55,776 nt of DNA. Source: Dethiobacter sp. Its GTDB lineage: Bacteria; Bacillota; Dethiobacteria; DTU022; UBA8154. Where the stretch lies: assembly GCA_020725665.1 (NCBI GenBank), contig DYEO01000029.1:1-55776 (forward strand), given 5' to 3'. The translations under genes were made by a program, and so were the position numbers. The notes under the pieces are model-generated. The model ran no database searches and had not been told where the DNA came from. It saw only the letters and a list, made by a program, of their open reading frames with translations. The number at the start of each line of letters is the position of its first letter. Within the stretch, counting starts at the first letter, position 1. Positions 25,470-34,636 of the stretch are shown piece by piece.

Positions 25470-26579
25470 TTAAGAGTACTCTTTGCTGTATTTATCCCTG
25501 AGTTCATAAAGCCTGTTGATAAACTTGCGGCCGGGTAATCCCTTGCCTTCCAGGTTCTCTACCGCTTTCTCGACCAGGGGCTGCAGCGCCGCATCCCATT
25601 TTGCCTTCTCATCAGCCGACAGGGTTACAACCTCCACTCCCTGTTCCTTGACCGCCCACGCCACTGCGTCAGCACAGTGCTTATCCAGGTATTCGCCGGT
25701 CCAGAGCGCCATTTCCCGCCCCAGTTCGTCGATTACAGCCTGCACATCCGCCGGCAGCGAATCCCATGTCTCTTTGTCCATAAGGGCTGCAAAGGAGATG
25801 TAGAAAGTGGGATAGTCGACGACATACTTCACCGTCTCCGCATATTTGAAATCGTAGAGTACTTCCCGGGAAGAGGCATAGCCCTTGATAACTCCTGTCT
25901 GCAGGGCTTCCCCCACCTCCGATTGGGGCATCCCCACGGGAGAGGCACCAAGCGCTTTCAGGGGGCCGACCCCGGTGCCGGCGCTTCTCAGCTCCAGCCC
26001 GCGCAGGTCGGCAAGGCTGGCTACCCGCGATTTTGTCTGGATATAGGCCGGTTCCGTGGCAAACATGGTGATAACTTTGAAATCTTTCAGCTCTTCCGGT
26101 TGGAATTCCTGAACCAGATCAAAAAGGACAACGCTTGCCACTTTGGAGTTGGGGAAGTAAACGGGCAGGTCGGCCAGTTCAAGCAGGGGGAAACGGCCGG
26201 GCTCATAAGAGGGACAGGAGAGGCCGATTTCCGCCACACCTTGCAGCACCCCGTCATACATGTTTGTGGGGTTCAGCAACGTGCCGCCGGGGAAAGTTTC
26301 CACCACAACCTGGCCGCCGGTGCGCTCATTAACCCGCTTGGCCCATTCCTCCATCTGCACACCGGGGAAGGTGTTCGCCGGGGCGAAGAAAGCGTACTTC
26401 AGCGTAATCGTCGGCTTCGGAGCAGGAGCTGGAGCCGGAGCAGGAGCAGGAGCAGGAGCAGGAGCCGCCGGGGCTTCAGGGGCCGGAGCCTTCGGAGCAC
26501 AGCCTGCCAGCAACAAGCCCGCCAGCAAAGCGACCGCGACCAGGGATACTAAGGTAAGTAAAAATCTCTTCTTTTTCAA
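25470..26579 (-). CDS. dctP: TRAP transporter solute-binding lipoprotein DctP (system 1)
   Basis: This 369-residue secreted lipoprotein has a lysine-rich start (LKKKRFLL), a hydrophobic signal helix and the lipobox LLAGC. A proline-alanine linker follows, and then a DctP domain (ITLKYAFFAPANTFPGVQMEEWAKRV). The conserved arginine segment ADLRGLELRSAGTGVGPLKA contacts the substrate carboxylate in the family. The protein captures an organic acid outside the membrane. The TTG at 26579 is favoured over an earlier ATG because AAGGGGG lies eight bases upstream. It is preceded by a sequence motif shared with the second TRAP operon. Confidence 0.93.
   Translation of the reverse strand: MKKKRFLLTLVSLVAVALLAGLLLAGCAPKAPAPEAPAAPAPAPAPAPAPAPAPKPTITLKYAFFAPANTFPGVQMEEWAKRVNERTGGQVVVETFPGGTLLNPTNMYDGVLQGVAEIGLSCPSYEPGRFPLLELADLPVYFPNSKVASVVLFDLVQEFQPEELKDFKVITMFATEPAYIQTKSRVASLADLRGLELRSAGTGVGPLKALGASPVGMPQSEVGEALQTGVIKGYASSREVLYDFKYAETVKYVVDYPTFYISFAALMDKETWDSLPADVQAVIDELGREMALWTGEYLDKHCADAVAWAVKEQGVEVVTLSADEKAKWDAALQPLVEKAVENLEGKGLPGRKFINRLYELRDKYSKEYS
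26419..26466 (-). repeat. hexanucleotide repeat encoding a proline-alanine linker
   Basis: About eight copies of a GGAGCA-like unit, with a few GGAGCT and GGAGCC variants, run in tandem on the plus strand. On the coding strand they give an alternating Ala-Pro tether of roughly 16 residues between the lipidated Cys and the binding domain of DctP. Repeats of this kind change length easily by slippage in six-base steps, which keeps the frame. Confidence 0.85.
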
Positions 26580-26782
26580 AACTTTAACCCCCTTTTGATT
26601 TGAAATGTTTGCCATGAAAAATTCAACAACCTAAGCAAGTTACCATACAACACTCAGTTACCCTTTAAATACTAAACGCGTTAAAAACCCCGAAAAAAAT
26701 CACCTCTCTCTCCTTGTTATGATTAATCCTCTGGTATTCTCCGAAAACGGGGAAGTTTAGCGGAAATCAATATTATTCAGTT

Positions 26783-26816
26783 TATTTTAACATTGGTATA
26801 CAGAGCATACTATGTT
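26783..26816. promoter_or_regulatory. candidate operator shared with the second TRAP operon
   Basis: TATTTTAA (26783-26790) and ACTATGTT (26809-26816) are 18 bases apart in the gap between the PucR-like gene and dctP. The same two octamers, in the same order and 19 bases apart, lie at 36431-36465 in the equivalent gap of the second module. I infer a binding site for the PucR-like regulators or a shared promoter element. No experimental motif is known to me. Confidence 0.45.
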
Positions 26817-26864
26817 ATATTTATATAAACGAATAGCGATAAATTTGTCCATTTCTAACAATGG

Positions 26865-29219
26865 CTAAATATTTTTTATCTCCAGAACCTTAAGGGCCAG
26901 CTGGAGGTTGAGCCTTTCTTCCGGGTCGTTCAGGTCCAGGCCGCAAATATCCTGGATCTTTTGCAGGCGATATTTTAATGTATTCAGGTGAATGAACAGG
27001 CTGTCTGCCGTTTTCTGGTTGTTGCAATTACACAGCAGGTAATTGCGCAGCGTTTGTAAAAGGATATCATTCTTTTCCCGGTCATACTGCAAAATAGGTT
27101 TCAGCAGCTGACCCGCGTATTCCTGCAGCACTTCTCCGTCCCTGACGGCAAAAAGCAGTTTGTAAACCCCCAGGGAATCGTAACGGACGACCTCGTCCTC
27201 TTTGTTCAGTTTGCGGGCAATGATGATGGACCTGTGCCCTTCCTGATAAGAATTGTTGATTTCCAGGACATTGTTACATACTCTGCCAATGCCGATTAAT
27301 ACGTTTATATTGGGAACCAGCTCCTTGACGGCATCCTTTAGCGTAACAGCAACTTCCTCCGGCTTGGGAAAGGATTTCTGTTGCGGATACGGTGCAATCA
27401 CCACAATCGCTTCATCTTTCATGTTCACAACCATGGAGCCGGGCAACCTGTTTTTAAAAAAGTTGTTTACGATCTCAAAAACACTGCGCGCCATACGTGC
27501 AGGGATATGCAGGTTTTCCCCCTGCTGATCAGGGTTGCCGTCGTCCTGCCTGGTTTCAATGTAGAGAACCTGGTGCGGGCGGGAGAAATCATAGCCCAGG
27601 TAAGAGGCGCGACGCAGCATATCTCCGCTGGATTGATAATTACCGTTCAGCAGGTCGTTGAGAAAATCCCCCTTGATCCGCTCAGCTACATCGTAGGCAA
27701 TTTTTTGCTGCATCATTTTCAGTGTGAAAACGGTTACGGCATGTTCAATGGCCAGGTAATCAAGTTCGCCCAGCTTGCGCTGCTCGTTTTCCAGGATAGA
27801 TACATAACCAAAAATATTGTTGGAAAGGGTGATTGGGGCGATAAGGCGCGATTGTTTGAGCCCATGCGGGGGACTGGCCGGCAGGCTCACCGCCTGCCGG
27901 CTGGTCATAACCTGTTCGAGCAACTTGCCAAACCCGGAGTGCTGCCAAAGCTCTCCGGCCATGGTCTTTTCCGTTTGCGCAAGGCTCTCTTCCTCATTAT
28001 TTAAAGATGAGCCGAGGATCTTAAAAAATTGGTCCTGCACGATTACATCGCGATCAATCAGCCGGGCAAGCCGCTGGATGATCTCGCCCATCTCCCGCTC
28101 CCGCAAAACCATGCGGGTAAGACGATTGTGAATTTCCATGGAATGGCGCAGCAGGTCGTTTTTTTGTTCCATTTGCCGCAAAAGACGGGCATTTTCAATA
28201 ACAATGGCCAATTGGCCGACCAACAGTTCCAGCAGCCGTGCATCATCATCGGTAAAAGAGCCCTTCCTTTTATTGATCACATGCAGTACGCCAATGCGCT
28301 GGCTTTCCACAACAAGGGGAACGGAGAGGGAACTGCGCGCCCCGTAGATACGGGCAATTCTTTTATTTGTAATATGATCGTCTTCCGCCATGTGGCAGAT
28401 ATAAGGCTCTCCCGTCAAAAAGACCTTTACCGCCACGCCGATTCCTTCTTCATCGTTCTTTTGTTCCCTTGCATCCTCCGTGGATAGGGCATAAGACTGG
28501 AACTGCTCATCACTCAGCCCGAAGGAGGGCTTTTGCAGAATGAGTTCCTTGCGTTCCGGATCATAAAATAAAACTCCGCAACCCTCCGCATCCAGGATGG
28601 TTTTCAGTTCGTCAAAAACCTGTTTCAGCACGACCTCCAGAGTGTTGGTCTGGGATGTTAGATATTTATGGAAGCGGATATTCGCATCGATAGCCTTTAC
28701 CAGCCAGTGCGAGGAATTTTCCAGCTTGTGGTTTTCCCCGTGCAAGCGAATATTTTCGGCGATCAGGTCCAAAACAGTCATATTGCCCTTACGGAAAAAG
28801 CTCGCCTTACTGGAAGCAGCGCCAAGGATACCGCGCCTGTCCACGGCAAGCGGCAGGGGACGGAGCAGAGAACTGTGAAAAACCCCCTTGCTCAACATGG
28901 GAATAAGTATGCTGTGCACGCGCTGCTCCCAACCGGGGGAACGATTGGTGAAGAGTTCGCATAGTTCCTCTCCGGCTTTCCACTGTATTTTCTGCCATTG
29001 CGGTTCATCTTTACGGTCCAGGGAAAGATAGGCAATAAGCTCGTTTCGGGACTGGTCGAAGACAAAGAGAAATGCCATGTCGGTTTCCAGGGCCTGCCGC
29101 GCGCCTACCACCTTTTCCAATAGCCATTCCTCGGTCCCGCGCAACTCTTCCGGGGAACTCAGCATTCTCTCTCTTTCTCTATCGTGCGGCAACAAATCGC
29201 CGGGCATAGCAGAGCTCAT
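26865..29219 (-). CDS. GAF-domain PucR/CdaR-type transcriptional regulator (first copy)
   Basis: This 784-residue cytoplasmic regulator has an N-terminal sensory part, a GAF domain at about 187-357 (TILDAEGCGVLFYDPERKEL; GARSSLSVPLVVESQRIGVL), a linker, a GGDEF-like middle domain at about 560-690 of the CdaR type (IGIGRVCNNVLEINNSYQEG) and a C-terminal PucR helix-turn-helix (CNNQKTADSLFIHLNTLKYR). Such proteins activate catabolic genes when a ligand or CoA ester is sensed. The ATG at 29219 is preceded by AGAAAGGAAAAGAGG. It lies directly upstream of dctPQM on the same strand and has a close paralogue at 36529-38868 in the same position. Confidence 0.9.
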   Translation of the reverse strand: MSSAMPGDLLPHDRERERMLSSPEELRGTEEWLLEKVVGARQALETDMAFLFVFDQSRNELIAYLSLDRKDEPQWQKIQWKAGEELCELFTNRSPGWEQRVHSILIPMLSKGVFHSSLLRPLPLAVDRRGILGAASSKASFFRKGNMTVLDLIAENIRLHGENHKLENSSHWLVKAIDANIRFHKYLTSQTNTLEVVLKQVFDELKTILDAEGCGVLFYDPERKELILQKPSFGLSDEQFQSYALSTEDAREQKNDEEGIGVAVKVFLTGEPYICHMAEDDHITNKRIARIYGARSSLSVPLVVESQRIGVLHVINKRKGSFTDDDARLLELLVGQLAIVIENARLLRQMEQKNDLLRHSMEIHNRLTRMVLREREMGEIIQRLARLIDRDVIVQDQFFKILGSSLNNEEESLAQTEKTMAGELWQHSGFGKLLEQVMTSRQAVSLPASPPHGLKQSRLIAPITLSNNIFGYVSILENEQRKLGELDYLAIEHAVTVFTLKMMQQKIAYDVAERIKGDFLNDLLNGNYQSSGDMLRRASYLGYDFSRPHQVLYIETRQDDGNPDQQGENLHIPARMARSVFEIVNNFFKNRLPGSMVVNMKDEAIVVIAPYPQQKSFPKPEEVAVTLKDAVKELVPNINVLIGIGRVCNNVLEINNSYQEGHRSIIIARKLNKEDEVVRYDSLGVYKLLFAVRDGEVLQEYAGQLLKPILQYDREKNDILLQTLRNYLLCNCNNQKTADSLFIHLNTLKYRLQKIQDICGLDLNDPEERLNLQLALKVLEIKNI

Positions 29220-29339
29220 CCTCTTTTCCTTTCTCCAGTAAAATTCAGGTATTCAGAATTCAGAATGCCCCGAGAATATGCTTCCAGCTGACTCCTTTTA
29301 TTTAATATACTTTGCCTAACCTCCTGTATTCCCCCGGCC

Positions 29340-30617
29340 TTATAAATCCCGTTCATCGTAAACGCGCTTTGTCTTTCTTTCGGTACGGGGCAACCCCTCG
29401 TAATCGAGGACTTCTACCTGGGGTGATACACCAATCTTCGTTTTTAATGTTTGCAGGAATTTTTTCGCCAATTCACCCTTATCACCCTGGAATCCTTCTT
29501 TCGCTTCCAGGCGCAGGAGCATGTTGTCACGCCCTTCCTCACGGCGCAACAGGATCTGGTATTCACTGCCCAACTCTTCCGTTTGCGTAATCAGGTGATC
29601 AATCTGGCTGGGAAAGATGATCACACCCCTGAACTTGAACATGTCATCCGTGCGTCCGAGGATACGGTCGACGCGGAAGAAGGGGCTGCCACAGGCACAT
29701 TCCCCGGGAATTTCCCTTGTGATATCCCGTGTTTTATAGCGGATAAGGGGCATAGCCTCCTTGCTGAGCGTGGTAATCACCATTTCGCCCTGTTCTCCCG
29801 GGGGACAGGGCTTGCCCTCGGGATCGAGAATCTCAAAAATTAAATGATCGGACCAGTAATGGATACCGCTGTGCTGGTGACAATCAATGCCCGTCCCCGG
29901 GCCGTATGTTTCGGTCATGCCGATAATATCGAAAGTCTCGATCCCCAGGAGTTCCTCCACGCGTTTGCGCATCTTGTCGCTCCAGCGCTCGGAACCGATG
30001 ACGCCCACTCTCAATTTAATCTTGTCGCGCAGGCCTTTACGGTTGACCTCTTCGGCCAGGAGCAGGGCATAAGAAGAAGTACAGCAGATTGCCGTGGTTT
30101 GCAGGTCAATCATTAACTCCATCTGCAGGTCGTTGCCGGCCGGACCCACGGGCACAGCCATAGCTCCCAGGCGTTCAATGCCCAACTGGAATCCCGCTCC
30201 CGCAGTCCAAAGGCCGTAACCTACGGTAATCTGTACCCGGTCCTCCGGTGTAACCCCGGCAAAACGCCAGCAGCGGGCCATCATATTGGCCCAGTCATCA
30301 ATATCCTTTTGCGTATAGTAGGCCACCGTCTTTTTGCCCGTTGTGCCGGAAGAGGCGTGGATCCTGACCACATCCCGTTCCGGTACGGACATAAGCCCAA
30401 AGGGATAGTTGTCCCGCAGTTCTTCTTTAGTCGTCACCGGCAACTTGAGAATGTCATCCAGCTCGCGGATATCTCCCGGTTTAAGGCCAATTTCATCAAA
30501 TTTGCGGCGATAAAAAGGCGAGTTGTTATAAACATGATTGACCGTCCATAGTAGCTTCTTTTTCTGCAATGCAAGCATTTCGTCCTTGCTGGATGGAATA
30601 TAATCTTGAATGGCCAA
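29340..30617 (-). CDS. paaK: phenylacetate-CoA ligase-like AMP-forming acyl-CoA ligase
   Basis: This 425-residue adenylate-forming enzyme matches the PaaK family. VYNNSPFYRRKFDEIGLKPG is near the N terminus, the P-loop HASSGTTGKKTVAYY follows, and then VGYGLWTAGAGFQLGIERLG, IIGMTETYGPGTGIDC (A5) and FRVDRILGRTDDMFKFRGV. It would activate an aryl or related carboxylic acid with ATP and CoA. The GTG at the beginning of the open frame lies inside the ribosome binding site, so the TTG at 30617, eight bases after AAGGAG, is the start. It is transcribed just before the regulator gene. The family name does not prove phenylacetate is the substrate. Confidence 0.9.
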   Translation of the reverse strand: MAIQDYIPSSKDEMLALQKKKLLWTVNHVYNNSPFYRRKFDEIGLKPGDIRELDDILKLPVTTKEELRDNYPFGLMSVPERDVVRIHASSGTTGKKTVAYYTQKDIDDWANMMARCWRFAGVTPEDRVQITVGYGLWTAGAGFQLGIERLGAMAVPVGPAGNDLQMELMIDLQTTAICCTSSYALLLAEEVNRKGLRDKIKLRVGVIGSERWSDKMRKRVEELLGIETFDIIGMTETYGPGTGIDCHQHSGIHYWSDHLIFEILDPEGKPCPPGEQGEMVITTLSKEAMPLIRYKTRDITREIPGECACGSPFFRVDRILGRTDDMFKFRGVIIFPSQIDHLITQTEELGSEYQILLRREEGRDNMLLRLEAKEGFQGDKGELAKKFLQTLKTKIGVSPQVEVLDYEGLPRTERKTKRVYDERDL

Positions 30618-30930
30618 TATTAACACTCCTTAACCCCTTTATTAAAACACACCCCGTAAAGTATTACAAATCTCTATGACAATTGGCTAATTAGGCTAAA
30701 TCCACCGCCTTTCTATTTTTTTTATTAACACCCGTTCCCCAACCTGGCTCCCTCTTAACCGGCACTCCTATGTAAGAAAGAACCAAAAATATTGTTTATT
30801 ATTTTTATGTTATTGGGTGATTATAATAAACAAAATATTATTTCTACGTATCTTTTGCTTGTTCCTGCAGTCCCAATTAATTTAATAATTTTTAAATGTG
30901 AAGAAATTTCAATTCCATATAAGATCTTTC
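30618..30930. promoter_or_regulatory. AT-rich intergenic region with an imperfect inverted repeat
   Basis: No gene is visible in these 313 bases. At 30788-30839 an imperfect inverted repeat pairs AATATTGTTTATTAT (30788-30802) with ATAATAAACAAAATATT (30823-30839), the right arm having two extra A. It is placed upstream of the paaK-like start and downstream of the enoyl-CoA hydratase stop. It may be an operator or a weak terminator; the composition is so AT-rich that chance pairing is possible. Confidence 0.4.
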
Positions 30931-31707
30931 TTACCTGCCGCGCCAATTGGGCCGCCGCTTCTCAAAAAAAGCATTCAATCCCTCCAGAAAATCCTCACTA
31001 CGGAAGGAATTTCCCTCAAGTTCTTCCATGGCACTGTGATCTTCTTCTTCCTGAAAGGAAAACCAGTGGGCAATTGCTTTTTTCGTTCCCTTAACGGAAA
31101 GGGGGGCATTGGCAACGATAATACGCGCCAGATTGAATGTTTCTTCCTCCAGTCTTGATGGGGGGACAACGCGGTTAACCAGCCCCATTTCATAAGCCCG
31201 CACCGCGGAAAATGGTTCGCCGAGGAGCAGTATCTCCCTAGCTGCAGAAAGGCCCACCAGATTGATCAACCGTTGGATCAGGGGATAATGCAGGACAATC
31301 CCCAGTTTAGCTGCGGGAACGGCGAAAACCGTTTCTTCCGTGCAAATAAGCAGATCACAGACAAGGGCCAGCTCGCAACCCGCCCCAATGGCCGGGCCGT
31401 TAATCATAGCGATCACCGGGTAGGGAAAGTTGACAATGCTCTTGAGGGCCTCTTCCACCAGTGCAATGTAGGCATGGCGTTCCTTATCCTCTTTCTGAAC
31501 AGCCAATTGAGTAAGATCTGCTCCCGCGGCAAAAGTAGCACCTTCTCCGGTAATGATCACCACCCGTATTCCCTCATCCCTTTCCAGGGAACGCATCACC
31601 TCAGCCAGCTCTGTCCACATCTCCCGACTAAAGGCATTGCGCTGGGCTGGCCGGTTAATAATCACCCGGGCCATATGATCCTTTTTTTCCAACAAGAAAT
31701 TATCCAC
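30931..31707 (-). CDS. enoyl-CoA hydratase/isomerase family protein
   Basis: This 258-residue crotonase-fold protein has VIINRPAQRNAFSREMWTEL at the start, the oxyanion-hole segment TFAAGADLTQLA, and MINGPAIGAGCELALVCDLL with the first catalytic Glu. At the second catalytic position it reads VPAAKLGIVLHYPLIQRLIN, where classic hydratases have PEIxLG, so the second Glu is missing and the activity may not be simple hydration. The GTG start at 31707 follows AAGGA. It stands alone, divergent from uspA. Crotonase-fold isomerases, hydrolases and ring-opening enzymes are alternatives. Confidence 0.85.
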   Translation of the reverse strand: MDNFLLEKKDHMARVIINRPAQRNAFSREMWTELAEVMRSLERDEGIRVVIITGEGATFAAGADLTQLAVQKEDKERHAYIALVEEALKSIVNFPYPVIAMINGPAIGAGCELALVCDLLICTEETVFAVPAAKLGIVLHYPLIQRLINLVGLSAAREILLLGEPFSAVRAYEMGLVNRVVPPSRLEEETFNLARIIVANAPLSVKGTKKAIAHWFSFQEEEDHSAMEELEGNSFRSEDFLEGLNAFFEKRRPNWRGR

Positions 31708-31913
31708 CTTTAATCATCCTTACTTTAACAATCTATATTACAAAACAAAAAAACCAGCTATGTACTAACTGGATTTTACTAAACCCGAAACAGATGGTCA
31801 ACTCTTGTTCTAAGGACTTTTGTTCAAAGGACTTATTTTAGGCGGTCGTTAATTTGCGGGTCAGTTATAGTTGAGAACAAACGCGGGGTCTTTCCGATGC
31901 CTTTAAAAAAACC

Positions 31914-31942
31914 TTGCAAAATACCGATAACACCTTTAATAT
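31914..31942 (+). promoter_or_regulatory. promoter of the universal stress protein gene
   Basis: TTGCAA (31914-31919) and TAATAT (31937-31942) are 17 bases apart. A GAAAGGA ribosome binding site and the ATG at 31982 follow after a 35-40 base leader. This is the only clear plus-strand promoter in the middle of a long minus-strand region. Confidence 0.5.
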
Positions 31943-31981
31943 ATTAATAATTAAAAAATATTAGAAAGGAAGATTAAGTAT

Positions 31982-32407
31982 ATGATTAAGATGCTTGTTG
32001 CCACCGACGGTTCGGAGCACTCTCTGAAAACATTAAGCGAAGCATGCAACATAGCTCTCGCTTTAAATGCAGACGTCACAGTTATCACTGTTATCGAAGA
32101 GCTACATTATACAGAATACGTATTCCATCTTCAAACCGCAGAGAAGATGAAGGTGGAATACTGGGAACGAGCGCAAAAAATTCTAGATCAGGCAGAAAAA
32201 ATCTTCCAGGATAAGGGAATAAAGGTTAAAAAAATTATTGCCAAGGGGCACCCCGCAGAAATGATTTGCCAAACAGCAGCAAAAGAAAACGCTAACCTCG
32301 TAATTGTAGGTAGTAGGGGTCTGGGAGGAATTAAAGAACTGCTTCTAGGAAGCGTGAGCAACCGGGTAGCTCATTGTGTGAAAAGCCATGTAATGATTGT
32401 TAAGTAA
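31982..32407 (+). CDS. universal stress protein (UspA family)
   Basis: This 141-residue protein is a single UspA domain. It begins MLVATDGSEHSLKTLSEAC and ends with the ATP-binding signature GSRGLGGIKELLLGSVS (G-2x-G-9x-G-S form), followed by VAHCVKSHVMIVK. Members with this signature bind ATP and respond to starvation, oxidative or other stress. The ATG at 31982 is preceded by GAAAGGA. It is one of the few plus-strand genes here and is flanked by minus-strand catabolic genes, so it forms its own transcription unit. Confidence 0.95.
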   Translation: MIKMLVATDGSEHSLKTLSEACNIALALNADVTVITVIEELHYTEYVFHLQTAEKMKVEYWERAQKILDQAEKIFQDKGIKVKKIIAKGHPAEMICQTAAKENANLVIVGSRGLGGIKELLLGSVSNRVAHCVKSHVMIVK

Positions 32408-32483
32408 AGTTATACATAAATATGATTCTAAGCCTCCGAAAGATGAATACCAAGTTACTAATCATAATTTTATGCGGACTAAA

Positions 32484-33278
32484 TTAATATGCAGCCATAC
32501 TGGCACTTCGGATGTCGGTAATCAGCATATGGGAAGGAGCCTGCGTAATCATAAAGTCCACTTTTCCACATAGGGCGCTGAGCTGGGCCGTAACTCCACA
32601 TGCCCAGAAGACCGGCGTTTCACCTTTTTTTATGGTCAATGGCGTCCCAAAGTCAGGTTTCTGCAGGTCTTGAATCCCGATAAAACCGGGATCCCCGATG
32701 TAAATAGGCTCTCCGTGAAAAGCAGGGAACCGGCTGGTGATCTGCACCGCTTTTGCCACCTTCTCCCCGGCAACAGGACGCATGCTCACAGCTATTGGAC
32801 CGCGAAATATTCCTGCTGCAGCCGTTTCCAGATTGGTAATAAAGATAGATCCAAACTGCCCTTCCTCCAGGTGCCGCACAGGAATCCCCACCTCCAACAG
32901 AAACTGATCCACGCTTAAGCCACAACCCAACAGGAAAGCTACCATTTTATTATTCCACATATCTTTAATGTTATCTGCCTCCCCCTTTAATACACCTTTT
33001 TCAAAAATACGGTAGAGAGGAAGATCGGTGCCCAGGTTAGCGCCAGGAGCCATTTTTTGAGAGGTAAAAGTCCCCGGTTCAAGCATCTCGACAAGAGGGC
33101 AGGCAAGTGGATTACGCTGGCAGTAGAGCAAAAAATCAAAGGCCTGCTCTTGGGGTAGGACTACCAGGTGAAGTTGAACAAATCCCTCAGCGAGGCCCAC
33201 CGTTGGCCGCACCTCTCCTTCCCGAAAACGCTCCCTCCACTCACGCGGGGTTAAACGCTTTTCTTCATTGCTATACAT
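32484..33278 (-). CDS. DUF1445 putative hydro-lyase
   Basis: This 264-residue protein is a full-length DUF1445 (YcsI-type) protein. It starts with RLTPREWRERFREGEVRPT, has FLLGCGLSVDQFLLEVGIPV in the middle, and ends with the strongly conserved VFWACGVTAQL...MITQAPSHMLITDIR. A mammalian homologue has D-glutamate cyclase activity, and bacterial members are annotated as hydro-lyases and often lie beside transporters or 5-oxoprolinase genes. Here it follows a TRAP dctPQM operon on the same strand with a 30-base gap, so it probably acts on the imported compound. A decayed second copy lies at 39301-39518. Confidence 0.9.
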   Translation of the reverse strand: MYSNEEKRLTPREWRERFREGEVRPTVGLAEGFVQLHLVVLPQEQAFDFLLYCQRNPLACPLVEMLEPGTFTSQKMAPGANLGTDLPLYRIFEKGVLKGEADNIKDMWNNKMVAFLLGCGLSVDQFLLEVGIPVRHLEEGQFGSIFITNLETAAAGIFRGPIAVSMRPVAGEKVAKAVQITSRFPAFHGEPIYIGDPGFIGIQDLQKPDFGTPLTIKKGETPVFWACGVTAQLSALCGKVDFMITQAPSHMLITDIRSASMAAY

Positions 33279-33308
33279 AAAACCATCCCTCCCCTCGGAA
33301 AATATCTA

Positions 33309-34631
33309 TCAACCTTTTATGGCCATGGGCAACCACAGTACAATACTGGGGAAAAGAAACATCAATGTCATGGAAACTGTATCGCAGAAGAGAAAGGGTA
33401 TACCAGACTTATATATCTCTCCCATCTTTGTCTCTTTAGGGAGTACTCCTTTCATCACAAAAAGGACCATGCCAAAAGGAGGAGTGGTCGTAGCCATTTG
33501 CATGTTTAAAAGGATAACAGCGGCAAACCAAAGAGGATGGAACCCCAACGCCGTAGCAGCAGGCATATAGATAGGGAGGGTTATCATCATAATGGAGAGA
33601 GGCTCCATAAAAGCACCCATAATCAATAGAATAAGCTGCATACAGATAAGCAGCAACAACGGTGACAGGGGAAGATCAATAACGAGCCCTACCAGGGCTC
33701 GCGTCGCCCCGGAGAAGGCAAGAATTTGACTGAAGGCTGTAGAACCGGTAAGGATCATGAACATCATTACAGTTACTCGCAGGGTGCCGTTCATGGAACT
33801 AATGAACGTTTTCCTGTTAAAGCCCCCGTAGGCGATAGCCAGAACGATACAACCGAGTGTTCCTAGGGCGGCTGATTCAGTGGGGGTAGCTACCCCAAGG
33901 ATAATCAGACCAATCACCAGGAAGATTACCAGCCCTAAGGGTAGAATATACTTTACAGTGGACACGATTTTCTCAAGCAAGCTTACCGCTTCAACGTTAT
34001 AAGACGGAGCCAGGTGGGGTTGCAGGTAGCAGCGCACAACGACATACGTTGTGTATAAAAAAGCCATTAAAATGCCAGGGAAGATAATTGCCATTAAAAA
34101 GTCGCCGATGGAAATACGGGCCAGGGTTGCCAGCAGAACAGCAAGGGCGCTGGGCGGTATCATAATCGCCAAACCTCCACTACCGACAATCGGGCCAATA
34201 CTCATAGCATTTTGATAACCCCTCTTCCTCATTTCCGGCACCAACACCGAACCCAGCATGGCGGCGCTGGCCATGGCAGAGCCGCTAAGAGCTGAAAAAA
34301 CGGTGCCACCGGCGATAGCCAGCAGGCTTAGTCTTCCTGGAACACGACCGATCCATTTATCCAGGGCCTCGATCATGCGCACGCCGACTCCCGATTGAAA
34401 CATAATCTCCCCCATGAGTACAAAAAGGGGAACCGGTAGTAAGGAGAATAAAATAACGGATGAGTAGATGCTTTGCACAAGCTGTAAAAATCCTGACGTC
34501 CCCCCCCAAAGGATATAGACTCCCAGAAGGTTAATTGCCATGAAGGTAAAGGCAACCGGCAAACCGATGGAAACAAGTACAAGAAAAACACCGATTATCA
34601 GCAGTAGAATAAGCCACCACTCCACTGACAT
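33309..34631 (-). CDS. dctM: TRAP transporter large permease DctM (system 2)
   Basis: This 440-residue membrane protein has about 12 hydrophobic helices and the DctM motifs VLMGEIMFQSGVGVRMIEAL, SGSAMASAAMLGSVLVPEM, GSGGLAIMIPPSALAVLLA and TPPFGMVLFVMKGVLP. It is the channel part of a Na+-driven organic-acid importer. Its sequence is much closer to the DctM of system 3 than to that of system 1, which suggests systems 2 and 3 share ancestry even though their gene order differs. It begins five bases after dctQ and leads into the DUF1445 gene. Confidence 0.94.
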   Translation of the reverse strand: MSVEWWLILLLIIGVFLVLVSIGLPVAFTFMAINLLGVYILWGGTSGFLQLVQSIYSSVILFSLLPVPLFVLMGEIMFQSGVGVRMIEALDKWIGRVPGRLSLLAIAGGTVFSALSGSAMASAAMLGSVLVPEMRKRGYQNAMSIGPIVGSGGLAIMIPPSALAVLLATLARISIGDFLMAIIFPGILMAFLYTTYVVVRCYLQPHLAPSYNVEAVSLLEKIVSTVKYILPLGLVIFLVIGLIILGVATPTESAALGTLGCIVLAIAYGGFNRKTFISSMNGTLRVTVMMFMILTGSTAFSQILAFSGATRALVGLVIDLPLSPLLLLICMQLILLIMGAFMEPLSIMMITLPIYMPAATALGFHPLWFAAVILLNMQMATTTPPFGMVLFVMKGVLPKETKMGEIYKSGIPFLFCDTVSMTLMFLFPSIVLWLPMAIKG

Positions 34632-34636
34632 CCCAC

